In this document: one piece after another, positions 33,871-37,595 of the stretch | Numbering within the stretch: the stretch's first letter is position 1 | Layout of the letters: every line of letters begins with the position of its first letter | DNA from: Paracoccaceae bacterium | Lineage (GTDB): Bacteria > Pseudomonadota > Alphaproteobacteria > Rhodobacterales > Rhodobacteraceae | Assembly (NCBI GenBank): GCA_902633655.1 | Contig: CACPHA010000015.1 | Span: 1-37,595 of the forward strand | Length of the DNA stretch: 37,595 nt | Direction of reading: 5' to 3' | Position numbers and translations under genes: made by a program | Notes under the pieces: model-generated | The model's input: only the letters and a program-made list of their open reading frames with translations | What the model was told of the DNA's origin: nothing | The model's database searches: none

Positions 33871-34725
33871 ATGGCAAAACTAAGTATTCCAGAACTAGCC
33901 CTTAAAAAAGTCGCAGGTGAGAGGCTAGCGATGGTTGCTGTTGGAGAGACGATGTCTGCAGCATGGGCAGAACGGGCTGGTATTGATATTATTGGTGTTG
34001 GAGACAGCTTGGGAATGACCCTGCACGGTCATGAGAACACTCTTCAGATAACCGTTGATCAAATGATTATGCACATTCTCGCCGTACGAAAAGGTGCACC
34101 CAATACCTTGACAATTGCCTCCATGCCTTATGGTTCGTATGCATCGGCTGAAATTGCAGTGTCGAATGCCTTACGTATGATGAAAGAAAGTGGCGCAGAT
34201 GCACTTAAATTACAACTTGGTAAAGAAGGCGCTCCTATCATAAAGGCCATAGCGGACGCTGGTGTTCCAATAATGAGCCATGTTGGTCTGCTGCCCCATA
34301 AAGTCCACTTAATGGGCGGATTCAAAATGCAGGGAAGGACTGCTCAAGGAGCCCTCGATATCGTTGAAGATGCTAAAGCGATTGAAGCAGCTGGTGCCAT
34401 TGGTCTCGAGATTGAGGCAATGCCGTACGAAGTTGGAAAAGCCGTAGACGAATCTGTTTCAATTTTTACTTTTTCTATTGGGGCGGGAGCTGCTGGTACA
34501 TGCCAATTACTCAATGGTTATGATTTGTTGGGTGCTTTTGACAACTTCAAGCCTAAGTTTGCAAAGCGCTATGCTGATATATCTAAAATTGCCACAAACG
34601 CATTTTTGGAATATGCTACAGACGTTCGAACTGGTAAATTCCCGGACGGTGATCATAGCTATAAAATGAAACTTGAAGAGATCGAACGCTTGGATGCCGC
34701 CCTAGCTAGGAGAGACACTAAATGA
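33871..34725 (+). CDS. panB: PanB homologue (ketopantoate hydroxymethyltransferase-like) with altered metal site
   Basis: TIM-barrel protein of the PanB family, whose known member transfers a hydroxymethyl group from methylene-tetrahydrofolate to 2-oxoisovalerate. It aligns with PanB throughout its 284 residues: VGDSLGMTLHGHENTL, RKGAPN, SHVGLLPHKVHLMGG with the Q-G-R segment, and the KRYAD tail. Asp45 (VGDSLGM) and the catalytic Glu (Glu182 in EIEAMP, equal to Glu181 of E. coli) are present. The second Mg ligand, Asp84 of E. coli (ADLPF), is Ser84 here (ASMPY), and the third, Glu114 (KIEGG), is Gln115 (KLQLG). This points to a changed reaction or metal use. No panC or panD is nearby. Its stop overlaps the Rieske gene start (ATGA), so the two are coupled. 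Confidence 0.85.
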   Translation: MAKLSIPELALKKVAGERLAMVAVGETMSAAWAERAGIDIIGVGDSLGMTLHGHENTLQITVDQMIMHILAVRKGAPNTLTIASMPYGSYASAEIAVSNALRMMKESGADALKLQLGKEGAPIIKAIADAGVPIMSHVGLLPHKVHLMGGFKMQGRTAQGALDIVEDAKAIEAAGAIGLEIEAMPYEVGKAVDESVSIFTFSIGAGAAGTCQLLNGYDLLGAFDNFKPKFAKRYADISKIATNAFLEYATDVRTGKFPDGDHSYKMKLEEIERLDAALARRDTK

Positions 34726-35807
34726 ATGAGCAAGTGCAACGGGCAAACGGACAGCGGATCCCAAACGGCATGCTGCAAGATAATTACCCTCGTAATATGT
34801 GGTGGGCGGCGGCCTATACTAAAGAAGTTACAACAAAACCTATATCGCGTTGGTTGCTCGAAACACCGGTTGTTTTATATCGTTTGGAAGACGGCACTCC
34901 GGCAGCACTTTATGATCGGTGTCCACACAGATGGTCACCACTATCAGAGGGACATGTGAACGGAACAAAAATAATTTGTCCTTATCACGGCATGGAATTT
35001 GATGTCGCAGGAAATTGCACAAAAGCGCCGACCCAGACAATGATGCCCAAAACTGCTCAAATTCCATCATATCCTGTAAAGGAAGCGGGAGCTTTTATTT
35101 GGATTTGGATGGGCGATGTGGATGCTGTTGAAACGGATCCACCAGACGTTTCTTATCAGACCGATTCAAACTGGAGTTTCATAACTGGATATATGGAAGT
35201 GGCGGCAAACTGGATTTTAATACGCGAAAATGTGATGGATCTGACCCACATAGCATTTTTGCACAAAAATACTTTTAAGCAAAACGATTGGATAACCGCG
35301 CCTGAAACGTTTTGGGAGGGCGAAGCAATTTGTTACGAGCAAGAATTTGATCTTGCACCCTTATCACCGCTATTTTGTGCAGGAATGGGTTTGCCTGAAG
35401 ATAAGCCTATCAAGCGCATGCAAAAGGGAAAAATGCCAACGCTTGCGATATCCTTTTCAGATTGGAACGTACATGACCCGAAGCCGGATCATGGCAAAAG
35501 ATCTGATTTTATCATGCGAGGGTGCCATATAGTAACGCCTTCGATAGCAAACCACACTCACTACTTCTGGGGTGCGGCTTTTGACGTCCCAGAAATTAGC
35601 CAAGAGATTGCTGATAAAACTAAGGCTAGCGTGGTGGCGGCATTTAACGAAGATAAAAATCTTCTTCAAAAAATTCAACGAAATGTGGCAAGCGATCCAC
35701 GTGGCCTTGACTACTTAGAGGTCACATTAGGTGCGGACGGTGCTGGAGTAAAAGTTCGTCAACTCTTAAACAAAAAATTACAAAGCGAGGGTCGCTTCCT
35801 GACTTGA
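34722..35807 (+). CDS. Rieske non-heme iron oxygenase, alpha subunit (VanA-like)
   Basis: Cytoplasmic terminal oxygenase that uses O2 and electrons from a reductase to demethylate or hydroxylate aromatic or small substrates. Its 361 residues fit the VanA/single-component class. The [2Fe-2S] Rieske ligands are Cys67 and His69 in CPHRWSPL and Cys86 and His89 in CPYHGMEFD. The mononuclear iron motif is ENVMDLTHIAFLH (bridging Asp173, ligands His176 and His181). It begins within the PanB-like stop codon (ATGA), so both are translated together. No reductase or ferredoxin gene is in the window, so electrons must come from elsewhere. VanA members O-demethylate vanillate and release formaldehyde, which would feed the folate C1 pool; the true substrate here is not readable. 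Confidence 0.88.
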   Translation: MNEQVQRANGQRIPNGMLQDNYPRNMWWAAAYTKEVTTKPISRWLLETPVVLYRLEDGTPAALYDRCPHRWSPLSEGHVNGTKIICPYHGMEFDVAGNCTKAPTQTMMPKTAQIPSYPVKEAGAFIWIWMGDVDAVETDPPDVSYQTDSNWSFITGYMEVAANWILIRENVMDLTHIAFLHKNTFKQNDWITAPETFWEGEAICYEQEFDLAPLSPLFCAGMGLPEDKPIKRMQKGKMPTLAISFSDWNVHDPKPDHGKRSDFIMRGCHIVTPSIANHTHYFWGAAFDVPEISQEIADKTKASVVAAFNEDKNLLQKIQRNVASDPRGLDYLEVTLGADGAGVKVRQLLNKKLQSEGRFLT

Positions 35808-36158
35808 TACAAGAAGCGCCCAAGCCAGTGCTTTTGATTATTTACATGCTGCCGAATTTGAAAGATCCAACGATTTCTAGCGTGGTTGAACAACTAACAA
35901 GTTTGCGTGGGTTCTTTCCATAAATTGTTTTTGTCACAAATAGTTTGAGTATTTAGCTCTTAGGCTAACAAGGGAATTGTCTTAACAATTACGACATCCG
36001 ATGTACATCAGGTAAAAAGTTTTATGACAGAGGGGTAAAAAATAGTAAAAAAATGTATCAAACCGAAATTTTTTTTGTAATGTGGTATCTGTCACATGAT
36101 TGATACCTTTGAATGTGACAAATAAAAATATTTTGTTGAATAAGGGAGAAAATTTAAC
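35808..36158. promoter_or_regulatory. Regulatory region upstream of TRAP genes
   Basis: About 350 bases without a gene. It includes a palindrome GATGTACATC (36000-36009), a 6-bp inverted repeat AATTGT/ACAATT near 35976-35990, and a nested pair of inverted repeats around 36084-36120 described separately. The ribosome binding site GGGAGAA precedes the ATG of dctP by about 10 bases. Confidence 0.5.
36084..36120. promoter_or_regulatory. Putative operator upstream of TRAP dctP
   Basis: Two interleaved perfect inverted repeats: GGTATC (36084-36089) with GATACC (36102-36107), and TGTCACAT (36090-36097) with ATGTGACA (36113-36120). The centre is about 40-60 bases before the dctP start, the usual place for a repressor or activator site. 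The TCACA and TGTGA halves are in the reverse order of a CRP site. The regulator is unknown. Confidence 0.5.
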
Positions 36159-37253
36159 ATGTATCAACATATGATCGGTCAAGTTTTACGGGCTTGTAAA
36201 GGGTCCGCGGTAGCTTTGGCATTTGTAGGATTAGCTGGAGGTGCTACAGCGGAAGATAAAAAGATTACTTTCAAAACGCCGTCTGCTTTTGGAACAAATC
36301 TTCCAATCACGGGGTCAACATCGGTATATTTCGCAGATGTCCTTAAGAAGGTTTCAGGTGGAAACATGAGGCTTAAAATGTATGAGCCTGGCGAGTTAAT
36401 GCCTGCTTTTGACATCCACCAAGCCGTTTCAGATGGCCAAGTGCAAGCAGGCTACACCTGCGGGGCATACCTTGGTGGATCTCTTAAAGAAGCTATTCCA
36501 TATTGTACAATGCCATTTGGGCCAGAACCACATGTAATGCTCGGTTGGTTGTATGAAGGCAATGGAACAAAGCTTTGGGAAAAGTTTTACCAAGATGCTG
36601 GATATAACGTTAAAGTATGGCCTTTAGCGATCTATGCCAATGAGGGCGCAGGTTGGTTCACAAAAAAAATAGAAAAGGTTGAAGATTGGGAAGGAACAAA
36701 AATCCGAATTGGTGGATTTGCAGGCGGAACAGTAACAAAGCTAGGCGCCATTCCTACACTAATTCCTTTTGGCGAGATTTTCCCAGGCCTTGAAAAAGGT
36801 GTTATAGATGCCGCTGAGATGGGCCTTCCAGCAAACGACCTAGAGGCTGGATTGCACAAAGTGGCTAAATTCTATCATATGCCAAGTTGGCATCAACCCT
36901 ACACGATCATCGAAATAGTTATGAACATGGATGTATGGAACGGCATGAGCGAAACTCAGCAGGCGCAGTGGGAAGCCTCAGTTAGGCAGGCAAATGTTTG
37001 GTCAATGACACATTCAAATGCTATTCAAAATGCAGCTCTTAAGACCCTACAAGAGGAAAAAGGCGTTACAATTGTAAAGTTTGATGACGAAATGCTGAAA
37101 GCTATGAGAGCAGCGTTTAATGAAACGATGGCTGAACTAATGGCGGACGATCCTGAGGTCAAAATGTTGATGGATGATCTTACAGCATTTATGGAAGACT
37201 ATAAAAGCTGGGAGAACGTAGGCTCTATTGGTCGTAACAGTTTGTGGGATTAG
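36159..37253 (+). CDS. dctP: TRAP transporter substrate-binding protein DctP
   Basis: Periplasmic binding protein of a tripartite ATP-independent transporter, which captures an organic acid or related anion and passes it to the DctQM membrane parts using the sodium or proton gradient. The 364 residues begin with a signal peptide (basic start, then SAVALAFVGLAGGATA, cleavage before EDKKITFKT). The mature protein shows the family's GELMPAFDIHQAVSDGQVQAGY region, the EGAGWFTKK segment, and the IRIGGFAGGTVTKLGAIPTLIPFGEIFPGLEKGVIDAAE region, which holds the conserved Arg that binds the ligand carboxylate. It is the type usually paired with a DctQ of the ELQWH class. A hairpin separates it from dctQ. 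Confidence 0.92.
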   Translation: MYQHMIGQVLRACKGSAVALAFVGLAGGATAEDKKITFKTPSAFGTNLPITGSTSVYFADVLKKVSGGNMRLKMYEPGELMPAFDIHQAVSDGQVQAGYTCGAYLGGSLKEAIPYCTMPFGPEPHVMLGWLYEGNGTKLWEKFYQDAGYNVKVWPLAIYANEGAGWFTKKIEKVEDWEGTKIRIGGFAGGTVTKLGAIPTLIPFGEIFPGLEKGVIDAAEMGLPANDLEAGLHKVAKFYHMPSWHQPYTIIEIVMNMDVWNGMSETQQAQWEASVRQANVWSMTHSNAIQNAALKTLQEEKGVTIVKFDDEMLKAMRAAFNETMAELMADDPEVKMLMDDLTAFMEDYKSWENVGSIGRNSLWD

Positions 37254-37277
37254 TATAAGTTTGACTTGCAAATTAGT

Positions 37278-37300
37278 GAAGCGAGCTTCCGGCTCGCTTC
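37278..37300 (+). terminator. Hairpin between dctP and dctQ
   Basis: A perfect 9-bp stem GAAGCGAGC (37278-37286) and GCTCGCTTC (37292-37300) with the loop TTCCG. It is followed by GCTTTCAATTACAATTTTT, a weak T-rich tail. As in both ABC operons, it lies just after the binding-protein gene and probably limits readthrough into the membrane subunits. Confidence 0.8.
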
Positions 37301-37334
37301 GCTTTCAATTACAATTTTTAGTCTGAGTGAGTTT

Positions 37335-37595
37335 ATGTTGACGCTTGTTGATAATGTAGAGAAGCAGATAATTGCTCTCGGGAACATAATAAGTTGGCTA
37401 GCACTTTTCCTGGTAGCGATTGTGTGTACTTCAGTTTTTCTTCGTTATGTCTTAGGTATTTCGAGCTTGGGATTTGATGAGCTACAGTGGCATATATATT
37501 CATTCGGTTTCATGATGGGATTTTCATACTGTACATCCTTGCAAACGCATGTGCGCAATGATCTTTTATACAATAAGTATTCAGAAAAAACAAAA
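37335..37595 (+). CDS. dctQ: TRAP transporter small permease DctQ (5' part, cut by window end)
   Basis: The first 87 codons of the small four-helix membrane subunit of the TRAP transporter. The opening reads MLTLVDNVEKQIIALGNIISW, then a hydrophobic helix with SVFLRYVLGISSLGFDELQWH, and MGFSYCTSLQTHVRNDLLYN. The ELQWH and HVR motifs are characteristic of the DctQ subunits that accompany this DctP type. The gene continues past the window, and the large permease DctM is expected after it. Confidence 0.85.
   Translation, partial: MLTLVDNVEKQIIALGNIISWLALFLVAIVCTSVFLRYVLGISSLGFDELQWHIYSFGFMMGFSYCTSLQTHVRNDLLYNKYSEKTK

Noticed and set aside
1-37595. CRISPR array, rRNA, tRNA, insertion sequence or prophage
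   Set aside because: I saw no regularly spaced repeats, no rRNA or cloverleaf sequence, and no transposase, integrase or phage structural gene.

Overview
The window reads as accessory, transport-rich chromosome of a bacterium, most likely a marine alphaproteobacterium of the Roseobacter/Rhodobacterales type. The DNA is AT-rich by eye. It carries two complete branched-chain-amino-acid-type (HAAT) ABC uptake systems, the start of a TRAP transporter, a MocR-type regulator, two aldehyde dehydrogenases, a GcvT/DmdA-like methyltransferase and a Rieske oxygenase, a mix typical of that group. The assignment rests on gene content only: there is no rRNA, and I saw no tRNA. The window ends inside a gene.

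Layout. (1) 269-5728, + strand: ABC system 1 (binding protein, hairpin, LivF, LivG, LivH, LivM) followed by crcB. (2) 5990-9324: an unrecognised lysine-rich small protein, a degraded small ORF, then a ketopantoate-reductase-like gene (- strand) divergent from an M20 amidohydrolase (+). (3) 9325-18630: an aldehyde dehydrogenase and ABC system 2 (binding protein, hairpin, LivG, LivF, LivH, LivM). Long non-coding stretches border this block, and each contains a copy of the same element (three identical blocks in the same order). (4) 18631-23187: an AEC-family transporter and a MocR regulator (- strand), divergent from a DUF47-Pit phosphate pair. (5) 23334-25603: a URO-D-fold protein and a decayed LysR regulator. 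(6) 25697-35807, all +: zinc alcohol dehydrogenase, aldehyde dehydrogenase, a second ketopantoate-reductase-like gene, a frameshifted FAH-family gene, a GcvT/DmdA-like methyltransferase, a decayed and then an intact sterol-desaturase-family hydroxylase, a PanB homologue, and a Rieske oxygenase. (7) 36159 to the end: TRAP binding protein DctP, hairpin, and the start of DctQ.

How the genes may work together. Region 6 looks like a catabolic cluster for an imported (TRAP) small molecule that is oxidised (Rieske, hydroxylase, ADH, ALDH), demethylated or otherwise handled as C1 units on tetrahydrofolate (GcvT-like; PanB-like in the hydroxymethyl direction), and finished by FAH-type C-C cleavage. 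The most unusual protein is the PanB homologue at 33871-34725. It keeps the fold, one metal aspartate and the catalytic glutamate, but two of the three Mg ligands known from E. coli PanB are replaced (Ser84 and Gln115), so it may have changed function. The substrate of the cluster cannot be read from the sequence. Several genes here are decaying (LysR, FAH, one hydroxylase copy), which suggests a region in flux.
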